From: Clostridiaceae bacterium AF10-41
GTDB lineage: Bacteria; Bacillota; Clostridia; Clostridiales; Clostridiaceae
DNA: 45,995 bases
Reading direction: 5' to 3'
NCBI GenBank assembly: GCA_027686065.1
Contig: JAQCTH010000026.1
Location: forward strand, 1-45,995
Shown here: positions 35,626 through 44,222 of the stretch, in pieces
Layout of the letters: each line of letters begins with the position of its first letter
Numbering within the stretch: the first letter of the stretch is position 1
The notes under the pieces: generated by a model
What the model saw: only the letters and a program-made list of their open reading frames with translations
Database searches by the model: none
What the model was told of the DNA's origin: nothing
Made by a program: the position numbers and the translations under genes

Positions 35626-36510
35626 TTAAAATAAACTTAATTGTTCATCCTTATACACTTCTCTATAATTATAAATTATATCATTCATTTTATAAAATAG
35701 TCCCAATTTTTCACATTCATTAGCAAATACCTTATATAAATTTCTAGCATTCGGACTATTACACATATATTCATTTCCAAATATTTTTATATATATTTCT
35801 TTAATTCCAGGAAAAGACTTGTTTAGCATGTCAAAAAAATAATCTCTTTGGTTTGATCTTAAAGTAACTCCAAAAGCAGGATAAATAAACTTAGCTCCAT
35901 TTTTTTTCGCCAGTCTTACAATATTAATTATATTTTCTTCGCTATCATTAATAAATGGTAAAATAGGCATTAATAATATTCCTGTATAAATTCCCTCATC
36001 TGCTAATCTTTTTATCGCTTCAAATCGCTTAGAAGTAACTACAACATTTGGTTCAATTTTTCTGCACAAATCATCTTGTGATGTTGTAATTGTGATTTTA
36101 CAAAGTACAGGTGAATGACTTTTAATTCTTTTTAAAATATCAATATCCCTTGTGATTAAATCACTTTTTGTTGCGATTGCTACTCCAAAACCATTATTAT
36201 CAATGGCTTCTAATGCGCTACGAGTTAAAGAGTACTTTTTTTCAAAAGAATTATACGGATCGCTCATAGCACCAGTCCCAATAACTCCTTTTTTCCTTTT
36301 AGACTTTAATTCTCTTCTTATTAATTCTATTGAATTTTCTTTAGCCCTAACAATTTCAAAGTTATCTATACCATAGCAGTCACTTCTACTATCGCAATAT
36401 ATACATCCATGATTGCAACCCTTATATATATTCATATTATAATTAATTCCAAACCAATTATTACCTTCTCTATATCCAGATAAAATACTTTTTGCAGGTA
36501 TATAATTCAT
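35626..36510 (-). CDS. Radical SAM protein, SPL-like
   Basis: A 294-residue radical SAM protein with the cluster motif GCNHGCIYCD (C32, C36, C39). The following SDPYNSFEKKYSLTRSALE segment and the overall length match the group related to spore photoproduct lyase (SplB-like) whose substrates are unknown. True SplB is longer and has an extra conserved cysteine, so DNA repair is not established. It is the last gene of a three-gene operon, 11 bases after the YoaP-like gene. Confidence 0.8.
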   Translation of the reverse strand: MNYIPAKSILSGYREGNNWFGINYNMNIYKGCNHGCIYCDSRSDCYGIDNFEIVRAKENSIELIRRELKSKRKKGVIGTGAMSDPYNSFEKKYSLTRSALEAIDNNGFGVAIATKSDLITRDIDILKRIKSHSPVLCKITITTSQDDLCRKIEPNVVVTSKRFEAIKRLADEGIYTGILLMPILPFINDSEENIINIVRLAKKNGAKFIYPAFGVTLRSNQRDYFFDMLNKSFPGIKEIYIKIFGNEYMCNSPNARNLYKVFANECEKLGLFYKMNDIIYNYREVYKDEQLSLF

Positions 36511-36521
36511 ATATATCTCTC

Positions 36522-37286
36522 CTAAATAAGTCCTTTTTCTATAATAAGTTTATTAAACTTATTTTCTGATAATATTTCATTTGTTATAAATTCTCCATTA
36601 TAAAATAAACTATACGTTGTAAATTGGCATGGAGAACTTTGAGCTTGCTCTTTAGTTTCAAAGTTAATTATCTTTATATCAATTTTCTTTTCACTTGAAA
36701 TTTTTCTTATTAAATCAACATATTTGCTGGTAAAAGGGCATTGGTTAGAATAATATAATATTAATCCCTTTTCATCAATTTTTCCATGTCTTGCATTATC
36801 TTTAAATTTAGGTAAGTTATCTTCATTATAAAAGGATAAATACAATAATTCATAATAAGGAAATGCTGTATCACATACTTTAAATCCCTTATATTTTAAG
36901 TAATCTCCATCAGATAAAAATGACATTTTCTTTTTCGATGAAATAACCACGATACCATTCTTTCCTTTTTTCTTTGAATCATTAATGCATTCCATTAACA
37001 ATTTATTACTGTACCCTTGACCCTTGAATTTTCCTGATACCCAGAAGCAATTTATAAACATAAAATTATCTCCTTCAATAGGTACCCATGCATTTTCTAA
37101 TGGAATATATTCAATAAAAACTTTTCCTCTAACATTTATTTTATTAAATACTAATCCATCATTGAATCTTTCTTTTAACCATTTCTTCTTTAGATAAACT
37201 CCACATTCACCCTTTTTATCTGATAAAGAGCAACAAATATGTTCAGAATCAATATTATCATAATTTAATGTTATAACTTCCTCCAT
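36522..37286 (-). CDS. YoaP-like GNAT acetyltransferase with thioredoxin-like tail
   Basis: A 254-residue two-domain protein. Residues 45-150 are a GNAT domain with the acetyl-CoA loop KFKGQGYS (86-93). Residues 173-254 are a YoaP-type C-terminal domain with a thioredoxin-like start YYSNQCPFTS (C183, S187), a glutaredoxin-type CxxT/S spacing, and a second cysteine at C220. The substrate is unknown. Its ATG overlaps the stop of the upstream gene by one base (TAATG), so translation is coupled. Confidence 0.8.
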   Translation of the reverse strand: MEEVITLNYDNIDSEHICCSLSDKKGECGVYLKKKWLKERFNDGLVFNKINVRGKVFIEYIPLENAWVPIEGDNFMFINCFWVSGKFKGQGYSNKLLMECINDSKKKGKNGIVVISSKKKMSFLSDGDYLKYKGFKVCDTAFPYYELLYLSFYNEDNLPKFKDNARHGKIDEKGLILYYSNQCPFTSKYVDLIRKISSEKKIDIKIINFETKEQAQSSPCQFTTYSLFYNGEFITNEILSENKFNKLIIEKGLI

Positions 37287-37963
37287 TACTTCCTCCTAAC
37301 AGGGTGTCTTATGACAGTTTTCATTTTTTCTTTGTTAACTTTTCTTGGATCTGATAAATAAATTTCGTGATGTCTTCTAATTTTACCATCTTGGCTAGTC
37401 TTACTAATATCATTACTTAAATTGTTTTCTGCAATATATTTATCAATTTTTTCAGTCGTAGAATATTCTTGATCAAATGAACCTATATGCATACATTGAA
37501 CACACAAACCTTCATTAAATATTTCAAGCCTTGCTTTAGATATATCAACATTAGGCTTTTTCTTTTTTAATTCCTCACAAGCAAAGTCAAATATTTCTTG
37601 TGTTACAAAATCAGGTTGTCGTATCATAGAAGTCCAAATATATTTATGTTTTTTACTAAAATCCATATCATCATCTTTTAACCACCACAGTCCTTCAAGA
37701 GGTGGCACAACATAGTCAAAATAGTTTGCTATTTCATTTCTTATGTTCTTATTCATCTTTATTGTATAAGATAAACCATATAGTAATTCAACAGCCTTTT
37801 GATACTCTCCATCTTTATCATTGGGATTTCCTTGTCCATCTACCATTATAAAGATCATTGAGGGTACTGTTATTTCTATAGGTTGTGTTTTGGGTAAATA
37901 TAAATCTTTAAATGCCTTTTTATAATCTAATTTATCCATCTTAATTCCCCTTTTTATATTCAT
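37286..37963 (-). CDS. GyrI-like small-molecule-binding protein
   Basis: A protein of 225 residues (or 217 if the in-frame ATG at 37939 is used) of the GyrI-like group. The family N-terminus DKLDYKKAFKDLYLPKT and the ligand-domain segment PSMIFIMVDGQGNPND are clear. Relatives bind small hydrophobic or drug-like molecules, and some hydrolyse reactive toxins. Both starts have a ribosome binding site: GGAGGT for the first, AAGGGGA for the second; family alignment favours the second. It is the first gene of the operon with YoaP-like and radical SAM genes. Confidence 0.82.
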   Translation of the reverse strand: MNIKRGIKMDKLDYKKAFKDLYLPKTQPIEITVPSMIFIMVDGQGNPNDKDGEYQKAVELLYGLSYTIKMNKNIRNEIANYFDYVVPPLEGLWWLKDDDMDFSKKHKYIWTSMIRQPDFVTQEIFDFACEELKKKKPNVDISKARLEIFNEGLCVQCMHIGSFDQEYSTTEKIDKYIAENNLSNDISKTSQDGKIRRHHEIYLSDPRKVNKEKMKTVIRHPVRRK

Positions 37964-38044
37964 AATCTACCTCCAATTATATAAATAATCTATTATTAGA
38001 ATTTAATAATGAGCTTCTATATAATTAACTGTATTTATATTATA

Positions 38045-38084
38045 TAGGTATTAATATGACACCATCATGTCATATTAATACCTA
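38045..38084. promoter_or_regulatory. Large perfect dyad between the WYL regulator and the GyrI operon
   Basis: A perfect 17-bp inverted repeat (38045-38061 and 38068-38084) with loop CCATCA. It covers the stop codon of the WYL gene and lies about 80-120 bases before the GyrI-like start. No T run follows on the minus strand, so besides a terminator it may be an operator site. Confidence 0.55.
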
Positions 38085-38971
38085 TTTAGAGAATTCATTA
38101 ACTTATTTTTTATTTTCTCCCTTATATTCAAAGGTTCAAGGACCTCTATATCATCACCAAAAGACATTAGGTATCCAAACATCCAATCATCTACTGGTAA
38201 ATCTAAATTAACTATAAAATCTCCATTATCATCTAGAGAGTAATTTTTAAACTCATCAAATACCCTAAATGCTAGTTTCTTATTTATTCTTACTTTTACC
38301 TTTACTAATTCTTTAGAATATCCTATATCCTTTTCTGTAAATATTTTATTAGGAACAACTCTAGCAAACCTTTCTGAAATTACATTTACACTCTTCATTC
38401 TTGTAAGTTTAAAAAATCTATTATCCTCTTTTTTTCTACAATAAGCATATAAATACCACCCCTGCCCCTTAAAAACTAATTTTAATGGTTCAACAATACG
38501 CTCTAGTAACTCTCCATTTGCATTAAAATACTCAAAAGATATTAAATTCTTATTTATTATGGAGTTCTTTATAACTGTAAATTTTTCTCCTAAATCATTA
38601 TTTTTATCCCAATTTGAAAAATCAACTTCAATCCAATTATCGTTATTTCCTCCTAAAAATGAATTTAATTTAGACAAAGCTCCATTAAACTCATCTTTAT
38701 TAACAGCATTTAATCCTTGCATAGCTGCTAATATCTCTTTCCTTTCTTCTTGTGTTAAAATTGCTTTATTTAATATAAAATCTGCTAAAAGACTTATTCC
38801 TCCGCCTTTTCCCTTAGTCATATAAATGGGAACTCCTGCCTCTGACAAATTTTCTATATCCCTATAAATAGTTCTTTGAGAGACTTCAAAATGGTCTGCT
38901 AATTCCCTTGCTGTAATATTCTTTTTATCTAATAAAATATATATTATTTCAAATAGTCTATTTCCCTTCAT
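38075..38971 (-). CDS. YafY-type HTH/WYL transcriptional regulator
   Basis: A 298-residue regulator: N-terminal winged helix-turn-helix (about 1-60, with ARELADHFEVSQRTIYRDIE), a WYL ligand-binding domain (about 130-215, with FKGQGWYLYAYCRK) and a C-terminal extension (to 298). WYL proteins sense nucleic acid or small ligands and control stress or DNA-damage genes. AGGTGA is placed correctly for the ATG at 38971; a GTG nine bases upstream overlaps that site. It lies directly upstream of the GyrI operon in the same direction. Confidence 0.85.
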   Translation of the reverse strand: MKGNRLFEIIYILLDKKNITARELADHFEVSQRTIYRDIENLSEAGVPIYMTKGKGGGISLLADFILNKAILTQEERKEILAAMQGLNAVNKDEFNGALSKLNSFLGGNNDNWIEVDFSNWDKNNDLGEKFTVIKNSIINKNLISFEYFNANGELLERIVEPLKLVFKGQGWYLYAYCRKKEDNRFFKLTRMKSVNVISERFARVVPNKIFTEKDIGYSKELVKVKVRINKKLAFRVFDEFKNYSLDDNGDFIVNLDLPVDDWMFGYLMSFGDDIEVLEPLNIREKIKNKLMNSLNRY

Positions 38972-39160
38972 TTTTATCACCTAAACTTACTTTATCATAA
39001 TAATTACTTAATAAATAGTGTCTTTATCCCTATCGCTCTTAACCTTTTATCCTCATAAGTATTAGTAAATATAAAAATCATCTCATTTTAATCTAATAAC
39101 TATTCTTCTTTCTATTCAGTCTTAATGAGATTTACTATATAAAATATTATATTTAAAAAT

Positions 39161-39184
39161 AACCTAGAGGTTTACCCCTAGGTT
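39161..39184 (-). terminator. Terminator after the truncated gene
   Basis: Stem AACCTAG/CTAGGTT (39161-39167, 39178-39184) with inner GG/CC pairs and loop TTTA, followed by T-rich sequence on the minus strand. Confidence 0.75.
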
Positions 39185-39193
39185 TGATCTTGA

Positions 39194-39505
39194 CTACTTT
39201 GGTGGATCACATACTGAACAAGGCGAGTATGATATTTTAGCATTTGATAATGATATGGGAATTTTACTCTTACTTAGATACCTGCACCCGTCTCTATGAT
39301 ACTTCTCTCCTGTTTTAGTTATGTAAACTGATAAAGAATTATTTTTATTCTGGTCTTCACCCAATCTTTGTTGTTCATTTGCTTGTGCTTCTTGTTCCTG
39401 TTGTTGCCTAGCTTTTTCTTGCTTTTTTCTTAATTCTTCTTGTCTTTTTGCTTCTTCTTGCCATGGAAATTCTATAAATATGTTTATTTTTCTTTTTCTG
39501 CAAAC
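39194..39505 (-). pseudogene. 3' stump of a truncated gene with a zinc-type C-terminal motif
   Basis: An open frame of 103 codons without any start codon. It encodes a glutamine/glutamate-rich coiled linker (about 16-50) and a C-terminal module with YHRDGCRYL and YSPCSVCDPP, whose histidine and cysteines look metal-binding. Modules of this kind close many secreted nuclease-like proteins of Firmicutes. The N-terminal part is missing: the frame runs into the 3' end of the atypical gene at 39484. A terminator still follows it, which fits a broken gene rather than a chance frame. Confidence 0.6.
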
Positions 39506-40500
39506 TTATCCATAAATTCTAATATTTCTATCAACTGTTCCGCAAGCTCGTCATTGATACCCGACCAACGGAAACCATATCCAGGAAAATAGGGGCATAA
39601 ATTAAATTCTTTTCCATCATAAACAACCTCAATTAGCGCCAATGAGCGTTTACCGTTTTTATCAGTCTGAACGCAATATCTACATCCATCACATTTTTTA
39701 GTGTGCTCAATAATAAAGCTCTGAACACTATGAGTGGCTGAATTAAAAGCTTCTAAATACCTTTTTAGTCCCTTAGGTATACACAAACCTAAAACAACTG
39801 GATTTTCGAAGTACACATCATATCGTGCAGATATTCCTGTATGTCTGATTTTATACTCAAATCCGCCCTTCGGCTGCTCTTCACTCCATATCGGGTTTGC
39901 ATAAGTCAACGATAAGTTACAATCACTGGCAGTGACATCGTAAATATCAAACCTTTTATATCCTTGTGTAATCATCCAATTTTCAAGCTTTCGAAATGCC
40001 GATTCTCCAAGTAAGCGTGCATATATCTGGGAAGTATACTGATAATCCTTGCTAAAAAGGCAAAAAGAAAAAGTACTTAAATTACTGTCTGGACGTGTTG
40101 ACATCCAAACCCAAGCGGGAGATATATCCGTGAAATCATTAACTCCGAGTTTTGATAGAATATCTTTTTGTCTCTTATTCAACTTTATATCGGAACCTTT
40201 CCCTATTAGAAACATGTTCTGTAGCAACATATCTATGGATTTGATGAACTTTTTCATATTTACCTGCAATTCAGGCTTACCGTAAGAAGATTTTATATAG
40301 CCAGGATAAGCGTCATCCTCATGAAGTGAAGGTACAAAAAACAATGGTTCATCGAAGGCTAACTGATATAGACTTCTTAATAAATCATAAAACTTTTTTT
40401 GTTCAAATACACTTACACCTACATTATCATCAGGCACAAACGGCGGAAATAAATCAATATAGGCTTGTGCTATTCTTTGTTCTAAATTCTCAAAGTTCAT
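39484..40500 (-). CDS. Protein of unknown function, atypical base composition
   Basis: A 338-residue protein I do not recognise. It has no signal or membrane segment. A cysteine cluster, KKCDGCRYC (about residues 280-288), plus a later cysteine in NLCPYFPGYGF, may bind zinc or an iron-sulfur group. Three sampled 60-base lines contain 29, 26 and 20 G or C, against 13 in a sampled line of the neighbouring regulator, so it is probably acquired. It lies directly downstream of tRNA-Leu and adjoins a truncated gene. The start is the ATG at 40500 after AAAGGAG; reading further upstream would enter the tRNA. Confidence 0.7.
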   Translation of the reverse strand: MNFENLEQRIAQAYIDLFPPFVPDDNVGVSVFEQKKFYDLLRSLYQLAFDEPLFFVPSLHEDDAYPGYIKSSYGKPELQVNMKKFIKSIDMLLQNMFLIGKGSDIKLNKRQKDILSKLGVNDFTDISPAWVWMSTRPDSNLSTFSFCLFSKDYQYTSQIYARLLGESAFRKLENWMITQGYKRFDIYDVTASDCNLSLTYANPIWSEEQPKGGFEYKIRHTGISARYDVYFENPVVLGLCIPKGLKRYLEAFNSATHSVQSFIIEHTKKCDGCRYCVQTDKNGKRSLALIEVVYDGKEFNLCPYFPGYGFRWSGINDELAEQLIEILEFMDKFAEKEK

Positions 40501-40588
40501 AATAAAACTCTCCTTTATCCTAAAACAGGAATTAGCATAAGTTTGATAATCATTAATTTCATATCTGTTAACCATAACATAAAAAATC

Positions 40589-40626
40589 AGGCTAAAAAAG
40601 ATGCTAATTCGCATCCTTTTCAGCCT
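40589..40626 (-). terminator. Terminator after tRNA-Leu
   Basis: Stem GATGC/GCATC (40600-40604, 40611-40615) lengthened by A/T pairs and AGGCT/AGCCT (40589-40593, 40622-40626), with a T run on the minus strand. It follows the tRNA by nine bases. Confidence 0.8.
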
Positions 40627-40634
40627 AATCACCT

Positions 40635-40719
40635 TGGTGCAGATGGCGGGATTTGAACCCGCACGAGGATTCCTCGTCACCCCCTCAAGATGATGCGTCT
40701 GCCATTCCGCCACATCTGC
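40635..40719 (-). tRNA. tRNA-Leu (GAG)
   Basis: An 85-base tRNA with encoded CCA. The acceptor stem is GCAGATG/CATCTGC, the anticodon stem TCATC/GGTGA closes loop TTGAGGG, giving anticodon GAG, the long variable arm ACGAGG-AATCCTCGT is typical of leucine, and the T arm reads GCGGGTTCAAATCCCGC. It reads CTC and CTT codons. Confidence 0.95.
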
Positions 40720-40810
40720 ATAATATATTCATATACTATATTCTAATTTATATAAAATAATTTTTCAATATATATATTAAATTATATATTAGTATAATCA
40801 TATATAACTT

Positions 40811-40860
40811 TAAAAACCATGTAAAATAAAGAATTTAATTCTTTTTATACATGGTTTTTA
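40811..40860 (-). terminator. treC terminator
   Basis: A 13-bp stem (40811-40823 with 40848-40860) with an inner AAAGAAT/ATTCTTT stem, ending in a T run on the minus strand, 25 bases past the treC stop. Confidence 0.85.
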
Positions 40861-40884
40861 CTTATAAAACATTATAAGTATTTT

Positions 40885-42555
40885 TTATAATATTTTATTT
40901 AAAGAAATTACCATACATCCATAAGGTGATAAAAATATCTTATTTTCATCGATTTTATTTTCATCTGAATTAGTTAAAATCATTTTAGTTTTCACATTAT
41001 CTAATTCATTTAGAGACGCCATAATTTTTTCTCCATAAAAATTACATACTACTAATATTTTTTGACCGTTATATTCTCTAATATAAGCTAATATCCTTGG
41101 GTGATCTTTTAAAACAGGTATAAAACTCCCCTCACATATTACTTCATTATTCCTTCTTAAATTTATTAAATATTCATAGTAGTTTAATATAGAATTAGAA
41201 TTTTTCTTTTCAGAATATACATTTATATTTTTATAGTTTTTTGAAACACCTATCCACGGTGTTCCCTTTGTAAACCCAGAATTTTCCTCACTATTCCATT
41301 GCATTGGTGTTCTTGAATTATCTCTTGATCTATTTTTTAATATATTTATAACTTCATTTTCATTTATGCCCTTATTCAAAAGAATATTATAAGCATTTAA
41401 TGACTCTACATCTCTGTACTCATTAATATTATCAAAATTAGGATTTGTCATTCCAATTTCTTCACCTTGATATATATATGGTGTTCCTCTCATTAAATGT
41501 ATAGCTGTAGCCAACATTTTTGAAGACTCATCTCTATAAACTGTATCATTTCCAAATCTAGATACTATTCTAGGTTGATCATGATTACACCAAAATAAAG
41601 CATTCCATCCGTTTCCTTCTTCCATTTCTACTTGCCAACTAAACAAAATATCCTTTAGCTTTTCAAAGTCAAATGGCGCTAACTTCCACTTTTCGCCTTC
41701 AGGATAATCTACCTTTAAATGGTGGAAATTAAAAGTCATATTTAACTCTTCATTATTTGGATTAGTATATTTTATACAATTCTCTATTGTTGTAGAAGAC
41801 ATTTCACCAGCAGTCATAATTCCATCATATTTTGAAAAAACTTCATTATTGATTAATTTTAAATACTCATGTATCTTAGGTCCATCAGTATAAAATCTTC
41901 TACCATCTCTAGTAGGGGATTTAAAATCATCATCTAAATATTCTTCATCCTTAGATAAAAGATTAATAACATCTAATCTAAATCCATCAACCCCCATATC
42001 TAGCCAATATCTCATCATTTTAAATATTTCTTCTCTAAGCTTTGGATTTTCCCAATTTAAATCTGCCTGTGTCTTATCAAATAGATGAAGATAGTATTCA
42101 TTTAAATTTTCTACATATTGCCATGCAGATCCACCAAACTTAGATTTCCAATTATTATGTGATTTTTTCCATATGTAAAAATCATGATAAGGATTATCTT
42201 TCCCTTTAAGTGCTTCTTTAAACCACATATGCTCTGTAGATGTGTGATTCACTACCATATCCAGTATTAGCTTCATTCCTCTTTTATGAGTTTCCTCTAA
42301 TAATTTTTTGAAATCATATAAGGTTCCAAACATAGGATCTATATTATAATAATCTGCTATATCATAACCATTGTCATTTTGAGGTGATACATATATAGGT
42401 GTAAGCCAAAGTACCTTCACCCCTAAATTCTTTAAGTAATCTAATTCTTCTATTATTCCAACTATATCTCCAATTCCATCTCCATTACTATCCTTAAAAC
42501 TTTTAGGATAAATTTGATACACTACTGATGATTTCCACCAATTTTGTTCTTTCAT
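40885..42555 (-). CDS. treC: Trehalose-6-phosphate hydrolase
   Basis: A 556-residue GH13 enzyme of the phosphotrehalase/oligo-1,6-glucosidase type. Visible motifs are VVYQIYPKSF, DMVVNHTS, GVDGFRLDV (nucleophile Asp), TAGEM (acid/base Glu) and NHDQPR. It splits trehalose 6-phosphate into glucose and glucose 6-phosphate in the cytoplasm. Position directly after a trehalose-type PTS gene and next to a TreR-type regulator supports the assignment. I choose the ATG at 42555 behind AGAGGTG; a GTG nine bases upstream overlaps that site. Confidence 0.9.
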   Translation of the reverse strand: MKEQNWWKSSVVYQIYPKSFKDSNGDGIGDIVGIIEELDYLKNLGVKVLWLTPIYVSPQNDNGYDIADYYNIDPMFGTLYDFKKLLEETHKRGMKLILDMVVNHTSTEHMWFKEALKGKDNPYHDFYIWKKSHNNWKSKFGGSAWQYVENLNEYYLHLFDKTQADLNWENPKLREEIFKMMRYWLDMGVDGFRLDVINLLSKDEEYLDDDFKSPTRDGRRFYTDGPKIHEYLKLINNEVFSKYDGIMTAGEMSSTTIENCIKYTNPNNEELNMTFNFHHLKVDYPEGEKWKLAPFDFEKLKDILFSWQVEMEEGNGWNALFWCNHDQPRIVSRFGNDTVYRDESSKMLATAIHLMRGTPYIYQGEEIGMTNPNFDNINEYRDVESLNAYNILLNKGINENEVINILKNRSRDNSRTPMQWNSEENSGFTKGTPWIGVSKNYKNINVYSEKKNSNSILNYYEYLINLRRNNEVICEGSFIPVLKDHPRILAYIREYNGQKILVVCNFYGEKIMASLNELDNVKTKMILTNSDENKIDENKIFLSPYGCMVISLNKIL

Positions 42556-42578
42556 TTCCTCCACCTCTTAATAGATAT

Positions 42579-42604
42579 GGGCTGTCACAAAAATGTGACA
42601 GCTC
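42579..42604 (-). other. Intercistronic hairpin between treB and treC
   Basis: An 11-bp stem (42579-42589 with 42594-42604, one G-U pair) and a 4-base loop. It has no T run, so it is more likely an mRNA stability or partial attenuation element than a full terminator. Confidence 0.55.
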
Positions 42605-42613
42605 AAATTTTTA

Positions 42614-44050
42614 TTATTCTAAGTTTTCTATATCTGTTCCAAATTTTTTATTAAATATGAAAGTTAAAACTATTGGAACTACTACTGCTACTGCCATTGC
42701 AATTATAAAAGGAACCCAATATTTAGGTTGAATTGCTAAAAATCCAGGTAATCCTCCTATTCCAATTGAATTAGCTAATACTCCAGAAAGTATTGAAATT
42801 ACTGCTGCACAGCCTGATCCTATTAATGCTGCGATAAATGGGAACTTATATTTTAAATTAATACCAAACATAGCTGGTTCAGTAACTCCTAACCATGCAG
42901 ATATACCTGCTGACGCTGCTATTGATTTTATTTTTGCATTCTTCTTGTAGATTATTAACATAGCTACTGCTGAAGCTCCTTGAGCAATATTACTCAATGC
43001 TATAAGCGGCCATATCATAGTACCTCCATTTGCAATTAATTGTAAATCCACTGCAATAAAAGTATGATGTAATCCTGTAATAACTAATGGTGCATAAGCT
43101 ACTCCAAAAATTATTGCTCCAAGTATCTTAAATGGTCCTGTTAATAAATAATTGAAAATAATTGCAACATAATTACCAAGTTCTCTTGAAATTGGTCCAA
43201 TTATTATATAAGATAATAAAACTGTTACTAAAAGAGTTGTAAATGGGATAACTATTAATTTCAATACATCAGGTATATATTTTTTAAGTGTAAGTTCAAT
43301 TTTAGTTAATACAATACCAGATAACATAGCTGGTATTACTTGTGCTTGATATCCAACCTTATCTATTGTAAACCAACCAAAATTCCAGAATGGAACACTT
43401 CCATTTTGCACTGCTTCTGCATATCCATAAGCATTTAATAATTGTGGTGATACTAATGTAATACCAAGTACTATACCAAGAATTTCTGAGCCACCAAATT
43501 TTTTAACTGTTGACCAAGTTACAGCTACAGGTAGGAAGTGGAATATCGCTTCTCCTAGAACCCATAAAAAGCTATGAATTTCAGCCAAAATTGGATGTAA
43601 ACTAGTAAGTGTTTGTGTACCATCTCCAAATACAGCTAAATCACCTATTATATTTCTAAAACCTAATATTAAACCACCTGTAATAATTGCTGGTAAAATA
43701 GGGATAAATATTTCAGCAAGTCCAGCTATAACTCTTTGTACTAATGACATATTCTTTTGAGCAGCCTTTTTAACTTCTTCCTTAGACTCTGCTTTTAATC
43801 CTGATACTTGAATTAATTCATCATAAAAAGCTTGTACACTATTCCCTATAATAACTTGAAATTGACCTGCATTTACAAATGTACCTTTAACTGATGGTAA
43901 TTTTTCAATATCTTTTGCTCTTTCTTTAGCAATCTTTTCATCTTTTAAGACAAATCTTAATCTAGTTACACAATGACTTGCACTGGCAATGTTATCTTTC
44001 CCCCCAACAAGTTCTAACAAGTCTAATGCCTCTTGTCTAAACTTTCCCAT
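42614..44050 (-). CDS. treB: Trehalose-specific PTS enzyme IIBC
   Basis: A 478-residue PTS permease: N-terminal EIIB domain (about 1-85) with the phosphocysteine C27 in ASHCVTRLRF, and a membrane EIIC domain (about 105-470) with roughly ten helices and the GITEPA-like LGVTEPAMFG. No EIIA domain is fused, so phosphate must come from a separate glucose-type EIIA. It imports trehalose as trehalose 6-phosphate. It is the first gene of the treBC operon; AAAGGAGAG precedes the ATG. Confidence 0.92.
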   Translation of the reverse strand: MGKFRQEALDLLELVGGKDNIASASHCVTRLRFVLKDEKIAKERAKDIEKLPSVKGTFVNAGQFQVIIGNSVQAFYDELIQVSGLKAESKEEVKKAAQKNMSLVQRVIAGLAEIFIPILPAIITGGLILGFRNIIGDLAVFGDGTQTLTSLHPILAEIHSFLWVLGEAIFHFLPVAVTWSTVKKFGGSEILGIVLGITLVSPQLLNAYGYAEAVQNGSVPFWNFGWFTIDKVGYQAQVIPAMLSGIVLTKIELTLKKYIPDVLKLIVIPFTTLLVTVLLSYIIIGPISRELGNYVAIIFNYLLTGPFKILGAIIFGVAYAPLVITGLHHTFIAVDLQLIANGGTMIWPLIALSNIAQGASAVAMLIIYKKNAKIKSIAASAGISAWLGVTEPAMFGINLKYKFPFIAALIGSGCAAVISILSGVLANSIGIGGLPGFLAIQPKYWVPFIIAMAVAVVVPIVLTFIFNKKFGTDIENLE

Positions 44051-44091
44051 AGCGTTCTCTCCTTTTAATATTTATTTTTGATTACGATTAC

Positions 44092-44136
44092 ATTATATCT
44101 TGTTTAAACAAGTATGTCAACACTTGTTTAAACAAG
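44092..44136 (-). promoter_or_regulatory. treB promoter with two identical TreR operators
   Basis: On the minus strand TTGACA (44115-44120) and TATAAT (44092-44097) stand at the ideal 17-base spacing. A perfect 14-bp palindrome CTTGTTTAAACAAG fills the spacer (44099-44112), and an identical one lies just upstream of the -35 box (44123-44136), 24 bases centre to centre. Binding of a GntR/TreR dimer would block the promoter, and the spacing suits cooperative binding on the same DNA face. Confidence 0.85.
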
Positions 44137-44178
44137 ATTGTTTTTTTCTTTTTTTATTTTATTTTTACCTCTTAGTGC

Positions 44179-44184
44179 TATAAT
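44179..44184 (+). promoter_or_regulatory. Probable treR -10 box
   Basis: TATAAT 38 bases before the treR start codon. No good -35 is visible in the T-rich stretch before it. The operators lie 43-80 bases upstream. Confidence 0.4.
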
Positions 44185-44222
44185 ATACTATATAGTAAGC
44201 CCTAAAGGAGATTTTAACTTAT

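Noticed and set aside
39079..39140. Loose hairpin with ATCTCATT/AATGAGAT arms
   Set aside because: The arms are short with a long loop; a terminator or RNA cannot be supported.
39180..39200. Search for a duplicated tRNA-Leu 3' end (attachment site) at the far edge of the atypical gene
   Set aside because: No matching repeat was found, so an integrase-mediated island is not supported.
40501..40713. In-frame extension of the atypical gene upstream to 40713
   Set aside because: The extension reads through the tRNA-Leu gene and its terminator; it is a chance open frame, and a ribosome binding site supports the ATG at 40500.
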